From Flavobacterium aquaticum (GTDB taxonomy: Bacteria > Bacteroidota > Bacteroidia > Flavobacteriales > Flavobacteriaceae), in NCBI RefSeq assembly GCF_003259835.1, contig NZ_QLMI01000001.1, positions 124,001-188,000 on the forward strand: 64,000 bases of DNA, read 5' to 3'. Positions 54,364 to 63,795 of the stretch are shown here, in pieces (positions within the stretch are counted from its first letter, which is position 1; each line of letters begins with the position of its first letter). Position numbers and translations under genes: made by a program. The notes beneath the pieces were generated by a model. The model had not been told where the DNA came from. It saw only the letters and a list, made by a program, of their open reading frames with translations, and did not search any database.

Positions 54364-55974
54364 ATGAAAAAAGCTTTAGCCGTATCTGCATTAATTGTTT
54401 CTTCGCTACTTTCAGCACAAGAAAAACCTAAGTTAGTAGTAGGAATTGTAGTAGACCAAATGAAAATGGAATACTTATATCGTTTTTCAAACGACTTTTC
54501 CGAAAATGGTTTCAAGCGATTAATGAAAGAAGGTTACACGTTTCATAACACGCATTACAATTACATGCCAACTTACACTGCTCCTGGACACGCTTCAGTT
54601 TACACAGGAACAACGCCAGCAGTTCACGGAATTGTAGGTAATGAATGGTTCAATAAAGCTACTGGAAAAGAAATGTATTGTACCGATGATGAAACGGTTT
54701 CAACTATTGGAGATGATTCCAAAAAAGAAGGGAAAATGTCGCCTAAAAACTTACAAAGCTCTACCATTACAGATGAATTGAAATTATCAACCAATTTCAA
54801 AGGAAAAGTTATCGGAATCAGTATCAAAGATAGAGGTGCTATTTTGCCTGCGGGACATTTTGCGGATTGGGCATTTTGGTACAGCAAAACGGGAGCTTTT
54901 ATTTCGAGTACCTATTACGGAGAAAAACTTCCAGATTGGGCAACGCAGTTCAATTCAGAAAAGCATTATTTGAAATACGTAAATAAAGGTTGGGATTTAC
55001 TAAAACCAAAAGAAACCTACAACGAGAGCTTAACCGATAACAATCCATACGAAGGGAAATTGTATAAAAAAGCACCGTTTATGCCATACAATTTGCAAGA
55101 TATGTATGATGCAAACGATGCCGGAATTCTTCGTTCAACACCATTCGGAAATAATTTATTAGCTGATTTTGCTAAAAAAGCCATTGAAAGCGAAAATTTA
55201 GGAAAAGATAATATTACCGATTTCTTGGCAGTAAGTTTTTCTTCGACAGATTATATCGGACACGTTTTAGGTCCACGTTCGATTGAATTACAAGACACGT
55301 ATTTGCGTTTGGACGAAACGATTGCTGATTTCTTGACTTACTTAGACAAAACGGTTGGGAAAGGAAATTACTTAGTTTTCTTAACTGCCGATCACGCTGG
55401 AGCTGAAAATGTAACGTATTTGAAAGACAATAAGTACAAAGTTGATAACATTAATTACAAAAATATTCAAAAAGACTTAAAAGAGTTTTCAGAAACTACT
55501 TTTGGAGAAAACTTAGTATTAGATTACTCGAATTACAACTTGTTTTTTGATAAAGCGAAAGTAAAAGCAAAAGGCTTGAATTTACAAGATGTAAAACAAA
55601 CCTTCAAAGATTATTTACACAAGCAAGATTATATCAAACGTGTTTACACCGAAGAAGAAATCACCAACGGAAATCCAAGTGATTATTATTTAGACTTCAT
55701 CACAAAAGGTTACGACCCAACACAAAACGGAGAACTAATCATGATTTTCAAACCAGGTTATGTAGAATATTCTTCAACAGGAACAACGCATGGTTCGCCT
55801 TATTCTTATGACACACATGTTCCCTTAATTTTCTTTGGTTGGAACATTAAAAAAGGTCAAACCCACGATAGAAAAGAAATCACACAAATTGCACCAACCG
55901 TAACCCAAATGCTAAAAATCACTATGCCTAATAGTTCTGATGGTAAGGTTTTGTTGGAGGTTTTAGGAAAGTAA
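54364..55974 (+). CDS. pafA: PafA-like alkaline phosphatase
   Basis: 536 residues with a signal peptide (SSLLSAQ). It has the active-site layout of PafA: metal-binding Asp31 in VVDQMK, nucleophile Thr72 in YTAPGHAS, the Asn of GIVGNEW, the Lys/Arg pair in SIKDRGAILPAG, Asp/His in SSTDYIGH, ADHAG and the last His in THGSPYSYD. In flavobacteria PafA is a phosphate-insensitive periplasmic phosphatase that releases phosphate from many monoesters. The Lys-Arg pair supports monoesterase over diesterase activity. Confidence 0.92.
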   Translation: MKKALAVSALIVSSLLSAQEKPKLVVGIVVDQMKMEYLYRFSNDFSENGFKRLMKEGYTFHNTHYNYMPTYTAPGHASVYTGTTPAVHGIVGNEWFNKATGKEMYCTDDETVSTIGDDSKKEGKMSPKNLQSSTITDELKLSTNFKGKVIGISIKDRGAILPAGHFADWAFWYSKTGAFISSTYYGEKLPDWATQFNSEKHYLKYVNKGWDLLKPKETYNESLTDNNPYEGKLYKKAPFMPYNLQDMYDANDAGILRSTPFGNNLLADFAKKAIESENLGKDNITDFLAVSFSSTDYIGHVLGPRSIELQDTYLRLDETIADFLTYLDKTVGKGNYLVFLTADHAGAENVTYLKDNKYKVDNINYKNIQKDLKEFSETTFGENLVLDYSNYNLFFDKAKVKAKGLNLQDVKQTFKDYLHKQDYIKRVYTEEEITNGNPSDYYLDFITKGYDPTQNGELIMIFKPGYVEYSSTGTTHGSPYSYDTHVPLIFFGWNIKKGQTHDRKEITQIAPTVTQMLKITMPNSSDGKVLLEVLGK

Positions 55975-55975
55975 T

Positions 55976-56015
55976 AAAAAAAGCATCAAATAGGATTTAA
56001 TTTGATGCTTTTTTA
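55976..56015 (+). terminator. terminator of the PafA-like gene
   Basis: AAAAAAGCATCAAAT, loop AGGATTTA, ATTTGATGCTTTTTT: a long stem directly after the stop codon. Confidence 0.88.
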
Positions 56016-56051
56016 TTTGTCCTAATTCAGAAATTCGTATTAATTAAAATC

Positions 56052-56079
56052 AAAAAAACCGAATTAATAATTAATCCGG
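56052..56079 (-). terminator. terminator of lysA
   Basis: On the minus strand: CCGGATTAA, loop TTA, TTAATTCGG, then TTTTTTTG. A 9-bp stem with one G-U pair and a clear T tract about 25 bases after the lysA stop. Confidence 0.75.
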
Positions 56080-56102
56080 GCTTTTCTTTTTTAACCAAAA
56101 AA

Positions 56103-57308
56103 CTAAATTTCAATCATCACTTGATTTCTCAAAATATCATCAAACGTTTCACGTTCTCGGATTAAATGACCTTTTCCGTCTTTCCATAGCACTTCGGCTG
56201 GTTTTAGTCGTGAGTTGTAGTTAGATGCCATTGAAAAGCAATAAGCGCCTGCGTTTCTAAAACATAAAATATCACCTTCGTGAATTTCTGTAATTCTTCG
56301 GTTGCTAGCAAAAGTGTCGGTTTCGCAGATATAACCTACTACCGAGTAGTAACGCTCTTTTCCTTTAGGATTAGAAATATTTTCAATATGATGTTGCGCG
56401 CCATATAACATTGGACGAATCAGATGATTGAATCCAGAATCAATTCCAGCAAAAACCGTCGAAGTAGTTTGTTTTACTACATTTACTTTCGCTAAGAAAT
56501 ATCCTGCTTCACTCACTAAGAATTTTCCAGGCTCAAAAGCCAAAGTTAAAGGGCGACCATATTCTTTTTCGAAAGCTAAAAAGCGTTTTGTTAGTTTTCT
56601 TCCAAATTCTTCTACATTGGTTTCAATATCTCCTTTTTTGTAAGGCACTTTAAATCCACTTCCAAAATCGATAAAATCTAATGCTGGGAAATTTTTAGCC
56701 GTTTCAAATAAAATTTCGGCTGCATATAAAAACACTTCTACATCCAAAATATCCGAACCTGTATGCATGTGGATTCCGTTGATGTGCATTTTTGTATTTT
56801 CAATAATTCTCAAAATATGTGGCAGTTGATGAATCGAAATCCCAAATTTACTATCAATATGTCCTACAGAAATATTCGCATTTCCACCAGCCATCACATG
56901 TGGATTAATTCGAATACAAACGGGAATATTCGGATGTTTTGTACCAAATTGTTCCAAAATCGATAAATTATCAATGTTAATTTGAACACCTAATTGCGCT
57001 ACTTCTTCAATTTCTTCCATTGAAACACCATTAGGAGTGTAAATAATGTCTTTTGGTTCAATACCAGCGTGTAATCCCAATTGCACTTCTTGTAAAGAAA
57101 CAGTATCTAATCCAGAACCTAAACTTTTTAAGTATTTCAAAACAGATACATTCGATAAAGCTTTAACGGCATAATGCACCTTAAAACGTTCTACTTTGCT
57201 AAATGCATTTTGTAATCGGTTGTATTGAAAGGCAATTTTTTCCGCATCATAAACGTATAATGGACTCCCAAATTCTGTTGCTAATTGTTGTAATACTTCT
57301 GGTTTCAT
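56103..57308 (-). CDS. lysA: diaminopimelate decarboxylase
   Basis: About 401 residues from ATG 57308 (MKPEVLQQLATEFGSPLYVYD); the ORF continues upstream but without homology. PLP-binding Lys49 lies in VHYAVKALSN; other landmarks are GLDTVSLQEVQLG, HMHTGSDI, DFGSGFKVPY, FEPGKFLV and FRNAGAYCFSMASNYN. It removes CO2 from meso-diaminopimelate to give lysine. It is divergent from sucC with 237 bases between the starts. Confidence 0.95.
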   Translation of the reverse strand: MKPEVLQQLATEFGSPLYVYDAEKIAFQYNRLQNAFSKVERFKVHYAVKALSNVSVLKYLKSLGSGLDTVSLQEVQLGLHAGIEPKDIIYTPNGVSMEEIEEVAQLGVQINIDNLSILEQFGTKHPNIPVCIRINPHVMAGGNANISVGHIDSKFGISIHQLPHILRIIENTKMHINGIHMHTGSDILDVEVFLYAAEILFETAKNFPALDFIDFGSGFKVPYKKGDIETNVEEFGRKLTKRFLAFEKEYGRPLTLAFEPGKFLVSEAGYFLAKVNVVKQTTSTVFAGIDSGFNHLIRPMLYGAQHHIENISNPKGKERYYSVVGYICETDTFASNRRITEIHEGDILCFRNAGAYCFSMASNYNSRLKPAEVLWKDGKGHLIRERETFDDILRNQVMIEI

Positions 57309-57501
57309 TTTTGATTTAATTTGATGCAAAATTAATTCAATATTTACTTTATGCAATTTTTAAAACAATTATTAACAAAATGTAACAAAATGTTTTATTT
57401 GTAACATTTGTGTTTTTTTGAAGTTGCAGTTTTAATAGGATTATGTATATCAAATTCCCAAATTAAACGAAAAAAAGTTAGTCCATTAAAAATTACTTTG
57501 C

Positions 57502-57509
57502 TATTTTTG
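57502..57509 (+). promoter_or_regulatory. -7 box of sucC
   Basis: TATTTTTG fits TAnnTTTG, 36 bases before the ATG. The -33 region is unclear. The remaining divergent spacer is AT-rich and repeats TGTAACA and TTTGTAACATTTG, perhaps a shared regulatory site. Confidence 0.5.
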
Positions 57510-57545
57510 TGGCACTTTTTTAAACAAGATAAACGCATAACAATT

Positions 57546-58739
57546 ATGAACATACACGAATATCAGGGTAAAGAAATCCTAGCTAGTTATGGAGTACGTG
57601 TTCAACGTGGTATTGTTGCAAACAATCCAGTTGAGGCGGTAGCTGCAGCAAAACAATTAACTGCTGAAACAGGTACAAGTTGGTACGTAGTAAAAGCACA
57701 AATCCATGCTGGAGGTAGAGGAAAAGGTGGAGGAGTTAAGTTAGCTAAAAACTTAGACCAAGTAACTGAAATTTCTGAGCAAATCATCGGAATGCAGTTA
57801 ATTACACCACAAACTCCACCAGAAGGAAAAACAGTTCACAAAGTATTAATTGCTGAGGACGTTTATTATCCTGGTGAAAGCGAAACTTCTGAATTCTATG
57901 TTTCTGTATTATTAAACAGAGCAACAGGACGTAACATGATTATGTATTCTACTGAAGGTGGAATGGATATTGAAGAAGTTGCTGAGCACACACCACACTT
58001 AATTTTCACAGAAGAAATTGATCCTGCTTACGGATTACAAGGTTTCCAAGCTAGAAAAATTGCTTTCAATTTAGGTTTATCTGGTGAGGCTTTCAAAGAA
58101 ATGGTGAAATTTATCGATGCTTTATACAAAGCGTATATCGGTTCTGATTCTTCAATGTTTGAAATCAACCCAGTATTAAAAACATCTGATAACAAAATCT
58201 TAGCAGTTGATGCTAAAGTAAATATCGACGATAACGCTTTATTCAGACAAGCAAAATATGCTGAAATGAGAGACGTTAGAGAAGAAAATCCAATCGAAGT
58301 TGAAGCTAAAGAAGTAGGATTAAACTATGTAGATTTAGATGGAACTGTAGGTTGTATGGTAAACGGAGCTGGTTTAGCAATGGCTACTATGGACTTAATT
58401 AAGTATGCAGGTTTTGAGCCAGCTAACTTCTTAGACGTAGGTGGAACTGCTGATGCAAAACGTGTTGAAACAGCTTTCCGTATTATCTTAAAAGATCCAA
58501 ACGTAAAAGCTATTTTAATTAACATTTTTGGAGGAATCGTTCGTTGTGACCGTGTTGCTCAAGGTGTTGTTGACGCTTACAAAAACATGGGTGATGCTAT
58601 TCAAGTGCCAATCATTGTTCGTTTACAAGGAACAAATGCAGAAATTGCTAAAGAATTAATCGATAATTCTGGTATGCCAATTTTATCTGCAGTACAATTC
58701 CAAGAAGCAGCTGATCAAGTAAAAGCAGCTTTATCTTAA
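57546..58739 (+). CDS. sucC: succinyl-CoA ligase (ADP-forming) subunit beta
   Basis: 397 residues from ATG 57546 (MNIHEYQGKEILASYG), the universal SucC start; an in-frame extension back to 57408 is untranslated. The ATP-grasp region has KAQIHAGGRGKGGGVK; the phosphohistidine-facing segment is NIFGGIVRCD and PIIVRLQGTNAE. It forms succinyl-CoA synthetase with SucD in the TCA cycle. No sucD gene is nearby, as is usual in flavobacteria. Confidence 0.97.
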   Translation: MNIHEYQGKEILASYGVRVQRGIVANNPVEAVAAAKQLTAETGTSWYVVKAQIHAGGRGKGGGVKLAKNLDQVTEISEQIIGMQLITPQTPPEGKTVHKVLIAEDVYYPGESETSEFYVSVLLNRATGRNMIMYSTEGGMDIEEVAEHTPHLIFTEEIDPAYGLQGFQARKIAFNLGLSGEAFKEMVKFIDALYKAYIGSDSSMFEINPVLKTSDNKILAVDAKVNIDDNALFRQAKYAEMRDVREENPIEVEAKEVGLNYVDLDGTVGCMVNGAGLAMATMDLIKYAGFEPANFLDVGGTADAKRVETAFRIILKDPNVKAILINIFGGIVRCDRVAQGVVDAYKNMGDAIQVPIIVRLQGTNAEIAKELIDNSGMPILSAVQFQEAADQVKAALS

Positions 58740-58764
58740 TCGAATTTTAAATTCAATCATAAAG

Positions 58765-58795
58765 AAACTCTCAGATTTATCTGGGAGTTTTTTGT
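58765..58795 (+). terminator. terminator of sucC
   Basis: AAACTCTCAGA, a short TTTA loop, TCTGGGAGTTTTTT. The stem has one G-U pair and a strong T tract. Confidence 0.88.
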
Positions 58796-58862
58796 TTTTT
58801 ACGGGCTCAATATTTTTTAAACTTCAAAGGATTTCTTACATTAGCAATTCAATTTACAAACC

Positions 58863-59720
58863 ATGATTTCAGAAGCGCAATTTCAAAAAGAATTAGAATT
58901 AATCATTAGCAATGCCATTCGCGAAGATGTTGGAGATGGCGATCATAGTTCGTTAGCTTGTATTCCAGCTTCAGCACAAGGAAAAGCGAAGTTATTAGTT
59001 AAAGATGAGGGAATTATTGCAGGAGTAGAATTCGCTAAAATGATTTTTCATTATGTAGATAAAGACATGAAAGTGGAAACCTTTATCAATGATGGAGAAA
59101 GAGTGAAATATGGAGATGTTGTTTTTCATGTTTCAGGGAGTTCGCAATCTATTTTGAAAGCCGAGCGTTTGGTATTGAATTCAATGCAACGTATGAGCGC
59201 AATCGCAACGAAAACCAAAATGTTTGTTGATTTATTAGAAGGAACAAATACCAAAGTTTTAGATACAAGAAAAACCACACCAGGAATTCGTGCCATCGAA
59301 AAATGGGCAGTAAAAATTGGTGGTGGTGAAAATCATCGTTTTGCTTTGTACGATATGATTATGTTGAAAGACAATCACAACGATTTTGCTGGAGGAATTC
59401 CGCAAGCGATTGCAAAAACAAAGCAATATTTGATTGATAATAACAAAGATTTAAAAATCATTGTCGAAGCCAGAAATTTAGACGAAGTGCAACAAATTTT
59501 AGATGCTGGTGGTGTTTACAGAATTTTATTGGATAATTTCGATTACGAAACTACGAAGAAAGCAGTAGCTATGATTGGAGATCAAAGTTTGACAGAATCT
59601 TCAGGAAACATCAATGAAAAAACCATTCGCAATTATGCAGAATGTGGTGTGAATTATATTTCTTCTGGTGCATTAACGCATTCGGTTTATAATATGGATT
59701 TAAGTTTAAAAGCGATATAA
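58863..59720 (+). CDS. nadC: nicotinate-nucleotide diphosphorylase (carboxylating)
   Basis: 285 residues. Typical QPRTase sequence: AIREDVGDGDHSSLACIP, ERLVLNSMQRMSAIAT, VLDTRKTTPGIRAIEKWAV with the PRPP/quinolinate contacts, and LKDNHNDFAGG. It converts quinolinate and PRPP to nicotinate mononucleotide in de novo NAD synthesis. It precedes the YihY gene by 3 bases, so the pair is co-transcribed. Confidence 0.95.
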   Translation: MISEAQFQKELELIISNAIREDVGDGDHSSLACIPASAQGKAKLLVKDEGIIAGVEFAKMIFHYVDKDMKVETFINDGERVKYGDVVFHVSGSSQSILKAERLVLNSMQRMSAIATKTKMFVDLLEGTNTKVLDTRKTTPGIRAIEKWAVKIGGGENHRFALYDMIMLKDNHNDFAGGIPQAIAKTKQYLIDNNKDLKIIVEARNLDEVQQILDAGGVYRILLDNFDYETTKKAVAMIGDQSLTESSGNINEKTIRNYAECGVNYISSGALTHSVYNMDLSLKAI

Positions 59721-59723
59721 TAT

Positions 59724-60647
59724 ATGTCGGAAGAAATAGAAAATAAGCTCAATAAAATCCCAGTTGTAAAGCAATTAGTTTCGCTTACAAAAGCTATAAA
59801 GTTGAAATCTTTAGAAGGGTTATCACTTTATGATATTTTGGAGCTTTATGTGTTGGGAATTTTTAAAGGTGCTTTTTCATATAGGGCTAGTGCTATTGCG
59901 TTCAGTTTCTTTATGGCTTTATTTCCTTTTGCTTTATTTATTCTGAATTTAATTCCGTTTATTCCTTTAGAAAATTTCCAAGCCGATTTTTTAGAGTTTG
60001 TAGAAAATGGTGTTCCACCCAATACTTACGAAGCTATTGAAGCCATTTTGAAAGATATTATGGGAACGAGTCATCAAGGGTTGCTTTCATCAGGTTTTAT
60101 TCTTTCTATTTTGTTGATGACTAACGGAATCAATGCCATTTTAGGCGGATTTGAAATGTCGGCACATATTACCATTACAAGAGGTTTTTTTAGACAATAC
60201 TTTATTTCTTTAGCTATTTCTCTAGTGTTGTCGATGATTTTATTAATCACGGTTGCTGCGATTGTAATTGCTGAGGTAATGATTCAAAAGATTAATATTC
60301 GAGGTTATGTAGCAGATGTTTCGGTTATTGAATGGAGTCGATATGGATTCATTCTTTTAATGATTTTAATAACAACTTCTGTATTGTATAAGTTTGCTAC
60401 AAAAGAAACTTCAAGTATGGCATTTATTAGTTATGGTGCTGTTTTTACAACCATTTTAATCGTGATTTCTTCGTATGTTTTCGGAATTTACGTAACTAAA
60501 TTTGCTAAGTACAACGAGCTATATGGTTCAATTGGTACACTTCTTGTACTAATGTTCTATATTTGGATAAACTGCATGGTTTTATTATTAGGTTTTGAAC
60601 TAAATGCAACTATTTCAAAATTGAAAAGAAAAAATTTATATATTTAA
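59724..60647 (+). CDS. YihY/virulence factor BrkB family membrane protein
   Basis: 307 residues with about six membrane helices. Family features: FSYRASAIAFSFFMALFPFALF, the GAVFTTILIVISSYVFGIYVTKFA stretch and the terminal LYGSIGTLLVLMFYIWI. Once called RNase BN, the family is now treated as membrane proteins of uncertain function, perhaps in transport of lipids. It is coupled to nadC (3-base gap) and followed after 20 bases by the chalcone-isomerase-like gene. Confidence 0.9.
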   Translation: MSEEIENKLNKIPVVKQLVSLTKAIKLKSLEGLSLYDILELYVLGIFKGAFSYRASAIAFSFFMALFPFALFILNLIPFIPLENFQADFLEFVENGVPPNTYEAIEAILKDIMGTSHQGLLSSGFILSILLMTNGINAILGGFEMSAHITITRGFFRQYFISLAISLVLSMILLITVAAIVIAEVMIQKINIRGYVADVSVIEWSRYGFILLMILITTSVLYKFATKETSSMAFISYGAVFTTILIVISSYVFGIYVTKFAKYNELYGSIGTLLVLMFYIWINCMVLLLGFELNATISKLKRKNLYI

Positions 60648-60667
60648 CAAAACTAAAAAATCGAATT

Positions 60668-61231
60668 ATGAAAAAACAAGTTATTACTTTTTTAATGTTG
60701 ATTGCAACTGTGTTTACAGTAAATGCACAAAAAACAGTATCAGGGGTTAAAGTTGATGCAAAGTTAAATTTAGAGGGTCAATCTTTAGTTTTAAATGGCG
60801 CTGGAACTCGTGTTAAGATGTTTATGGACATGTACGTTGGTGCTTTATATTTAGAAAAAAAGAGTACTAATGCTTCTGAAATTATGAATAGTAAAGAAGG
60901 AGCTGCCATTAAATTAAACATCGTTTCAGGTTTGATTACTTCTGATAAAATGATTTCAGCTATTAATGAAGGTTTTGAGAATTCTACTGGAAAGAAAACA
61001 GCTCCATTAAAAGCAAAAATTGATAAGTTTAAAAGTTTCTTTAAAGAAGAAATTAAAAAAGGAGATGTTTTCATTATTATGAATGTTCCTGCTGAAGGAA
61101 TTGTAGTTTACAAAAACGGAACTAAAAAAGGAAGTATAGAAGGTCACGATTTTAAAAAAGCTATGTTTGGTATTTGGTTATGCGACAAACCAGCGGATAA
61201 AGACTTAAAAGATGAAATGTTAGGGAAATAA
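60668..61231 (+). CDS. secreted chalcone-isomerase-like protein
   Basis: 187 residues with a signal peptide (TVFTVNAQ). The mature domain matches the bacterial chalcone_3-like group: LVLNGAGTRVKMFMDMYVGALYL, KEGAAIKLNIVSG, INEGFENSTG and a C-terminal MFGIWLCDKPADKDLKDEMLG. Bacterial relatives are probably ligand binders rather than isomerases. It forms the end of the nadC-YihY unit and has a terminator. Confidence 0.85.
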   Translation: MKKQVITFLMLIATVFTVNAQKTVSGVKVDAKLNLEGQSLVLNGAGTRVKMFMDMYVGALYLEKKSTNASEIMNSKEGAAIKLNIVSGLITSDKMISAINEGFENSTGKKTAPLKAKIDKFKSFFKEEIKKGDVFIIMNVPAEGIVVYKNGTKKGSIEGHDFKKAMFGIWLCDKPADKDLKDEMLGK

Positions 61232-61250
61232 TTCCAACTAAATATAAAGT

Positions 61251-61280
61251 AAGCGTTCTCAATCGAGGGCGCTTTTTTTG
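61251..61280 (+). terminator. terminator after the chalcone-isomerase-like gene
   Basis: AAGCGTTCTC, loop AATC, GAGGGCGCTT, then seven T residues. The stem uses two G-U pairs. A pyrimidine-rich tract (CTTTTCTCTTTTTTC type) fills the rest up to priA. Confidence 0.82.
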
Positions 61281-61332
61281 TTGATGTATTTATCTTTTCT
61301 CTTTTTTCTTTTCTCTATTCTCTTTTTCAAAC

Positions 61333-61340
61333 TATATTTG
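61333..61340 (+). promoter_or_regulatory. -7 box directly before the priA start
   Basis: TATATTTG fits TAnnTTTG but ends only four bases before the ATG. If used, transcription would start at or beside the start codon, giving a leaderless mRNA. No convincing -33 element was seen. Confidence 0.45.
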
Positions 61341-61344
61341 TTCT

Positions 61345-63795
61345 ATGCTGTATTTTATCGAAGTCGTTTTACCTTTAGCAGTTTCTAAAACCTTTACCTA
61401 TCAGGTTTCGGAAGCAGAATTTCACTACATTCAAATTGGAATGCGAGTGGCAGTTCCATTTGGTAAAACTAAGATTTATACTGCTTTGGTGTTAGATAAA
61501 ACAAATACGCCACCTCAATTATACGAAGCAAAAGAAATTCATCAAATTTTAGATGAAAAACCTGTTGTGAATTTACATCAAATTGAACATTGGAAATGGA
61601 TTGCTTCTTATTATATGTGTTCGCTTGGTGAAGTGTTTCGAAGTGCATTGCCTTCGGGATATATTTTGGAAAGTGAAACGATTATTTCAGCAAGAGAAAA
61701 TGCGGAATTAGATTCGGATGATTTAAAGGATGATGAGTATCTAATCTTAGAAGCTTTAAAAAGTCAATCTTCGATTACAGTTCAAGAGGTAATTAAAATT
61801 TTAGGTAAGAAAACGGTTTTTCCAATTATCAATCGATTGTTAGCAAAAGGCGCTTTGGTTTTACAAGAAGAAATTTCGGAACAATACAAACCCAAGTTAG
61901 TTCGCTATATCAGATTGCAAGAAGAATTTCTACAACAAGAAAGATTAGCCGAATTATTAGAAATGTTATCCAAAGCCAAAAAGCAACGCGAATTGGTTCT
62001 ACATTATTTCCAATTACAAGCTCGTGAAAAAGCACCTATTTCAGTAAAAAAACTAATTGAAACTTCGGGAAGTTCTGCTGCAGTTGTAAAATCTTTAGTT
62101 GATAAAACAATTTTCGAAGAATATTACATCGTCCAAGATAGAGTAACTTTCGATAAAGATGATGATAGTCAATTCACGTTAAGTGAAGCCCAACAAGTAG
62201 CTTTTGAGAGCATTCAAGAAAATTTCAAATCGTTTGATGTAAATTTATTACACGGAGTTACAGCTTCAGGCAAAACCGAAATTTACATCAAACTTTTAGA
62301 ACAATATATTAAGGAAGGAAAGCAGGTATTGTTTTTATTGCCAGAAATCGCTCTAACCACACAATTAGTGCAACGATTAACGGCTTATTTCGGAAATGAA
62401 GTAGCAGTTTTTCATTCAAAATATACCAATAACGAACGCATAGAAGTTTGGAATCAAGTTTTAGAAAATTCACAAAAAGCTAAAGTGGTTATTGGTGTTC
62501 GAAGTGCTTTGTTTCTTCCGTTTTCTAATTTGGGATGTATTATCGTGGATGAAGAACACGAGCAAACTTTTAAACAACACGATCCAGCGCCAAGATATCA
62601 TGCACGTGACGCTGCGATTGTTTTAGCGAAGCAACACGGAGCAAAAGTGGTTTTAGGAAGCGCGACTCCGTCTTTGGAAACCTATTATAATGTGCAATCC
62701 AATAAATACAGTTTAACCGAATTAAAAGTACGCTATGGAAATGTAGTGTTGCCTGAAATTCAATTGGTCGATTTGAAAGATAAGTATTTCAGAAAGAAAA
62801 TGTCAGGCCATTTCTCGGATGAATTATTGGAGGAAATCACGGAGACCTTATCAAAAGGCGAACAAGTCATTTTATTTCAAAACCGCAGAGGATTTTCGCC
62901 TTATGTGGAATGTATGACGTGTGGTCATGTGCCGCATTGTCCAAGTTGCGATGTGAGTTTAACGTATTACAAATTCAAAAATCAATTGCGTTGTCATTAT
63001 TGTGGTCATTCGATTGCAAATCCTACTCATTGTCATAGTTGTCAATCGGTTGATGTTACTTCGAAAGGTTTCGGAACGGAACAAATTGAAATGGAATTGA
63101 AAACCCTTTTTCCAGAGAAAAATATCGGAAGAATGGATCAAGACACAACAAGAGGAAAATTCGGCTTTGAGAAAATTATCGATTCTTTTAAAAATAGAGA
63201 AATCGATGTTTTGGTAGGAACACAAATGCTAGCCAAAGGTTTAGATTTTGATAATGTAACTTTAGTTGGAATTTTAAACGCTGATAATTTATTGAACCAA
63301 CCTAATTTCAGAGCTTACGAAAGAGCGTATCAAATGATGATGCAAGTTTCGGGTAGGGCAGGACGTTCAGAGAAAAAAGGAAAAGTAGTGATTCAAACTT
63401 ATAACCCATATCATAATACTATTCAACAAGTTTTGGGTAATGATTATGCAGGAATGTATAAAGAGCAAATTTACGAACGCCAGAACTTTAAATATCCGCC
63501 TTTCTTTAGATTAGTAAAACTTACAATGAAACATCGCGATTTTGATAAATTGAAAGAAGGTTCAATGTGGCTATATAATGTATTATCTCAAAATTTAGAT
63601 ATGCCTGTTTTGGGTCCAGAAGAGCCAGCGATTAATAGAATTCGAAATGAATATATTCGAACGATTATGGTTAAGATTCCGGTTCAGCAACATTTGGGCA
63701 ATACCAAAAAAAATATTGCGAAAGTGCTCATGAGTTTTGAAGCAGTTCCACAATATCGTTCTATTAAGGTAAAAGTAGATGTAGATGTATATTAA
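61345..63795 (+). CDS. priA: primosomal protein N', PriA helicase
   Basis: 816 residues. N-terminal DNA-binding domain (FIEVVLPLAVSKTFTYQV), helicase motif I GVTASGKTEIY, motif II DEEHEQ, motif III LGSATPS, the zinc-binding cysteines between helicase halves (CMTCGHVPHCPSCDVS and CHYCGHSIANPTHCHSC, eight Cys), and VSGRAGRSEKKGKV. It restarts stalled replication forks by loading the primosome. The 3' end overlaps the convergent LytTR gene by 4 bases. Confidence 0.97.
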   Translation: MLYFIEVVLPLAVSKTFTYQVSEAEFHYIQIGMRVAVPFGKTKIYTALVLDKTNTPPQLYEAKEIHQILDEKPVVNLHQIEHWKWIASYYMCSLGEVFRSALPSGYILESETIISARENAELDSDDLKDDEYLILEALKSQSSITVQEVIKILGKKTVFPIINRLLAKGALVLQEEISEQYKPKLVRYIRLQEEFLQQERLAELLEMLSKAKKQRELVLHYFQLQAREKAPISVKKLIETSGSSAAVVKSLVDKTIFEEYYIVQDRVTFDKDDDSQFTLSEAQQVAFESIQENFKSFDVNLLHGVTASGKTEIYIKLLEQYIKEGKQVLFLLPEIALTTQLVQRLTAYFGNEVAVFHSKYTNNERIEVWNQVLENSQKAKVVIGVRSALFLPFSNLGCIIVDEEHEQTFKQHDPAPRYHARDAAIVLAKQHGAKVVLGSATPSLETYYNVQSNKYSLTELKVRYGNVVLPEIQLVDLKDKYFRKKMSGHFSDELLEEITETLSKGEQVILFQNRRGFSPYVECMTCGHVPHCPSCDVSLTYYKFKNQLRCHYCGHSIANPTHCHSCQSVDVTSKGFGTEQIEMELKTLFPEKNIGRMDQDTTRGKFGFEKIIDSFKNREIDVLVGTQMLAKGLDFDNVTLVGILNADNLLNQPNFRAYERAYQMMMQVSGRAGRSEKKGKVVIQTYNPYHNTIQQVLGNDYAGMYKEQIYERQNFKYPPFFRLVKLTMKHRDFDKLKEGSMWLYNVLSQNLDMPVLGPEEPAINRIRNEYIRTIMVKIPVQQHLGNTKKNIAKVLMSFEAVPQYRSIKVKVDVDVY

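Noticed and set aside
57408-57545. 46-residue N-terminal extension of sucC
   Set aside because: The universal SucC start MNIHEYQGKEIL is at 57546, and a TAnnTTTG promoter box lies inside the supposed extension.
61290-61330. CTTTTCTCTTTTTTC tract before priA, resembling one at 44775-44795
   Set aside because: Low-complexity pyrimidine sequence; similarity between the two tracts can arise by composition alone.
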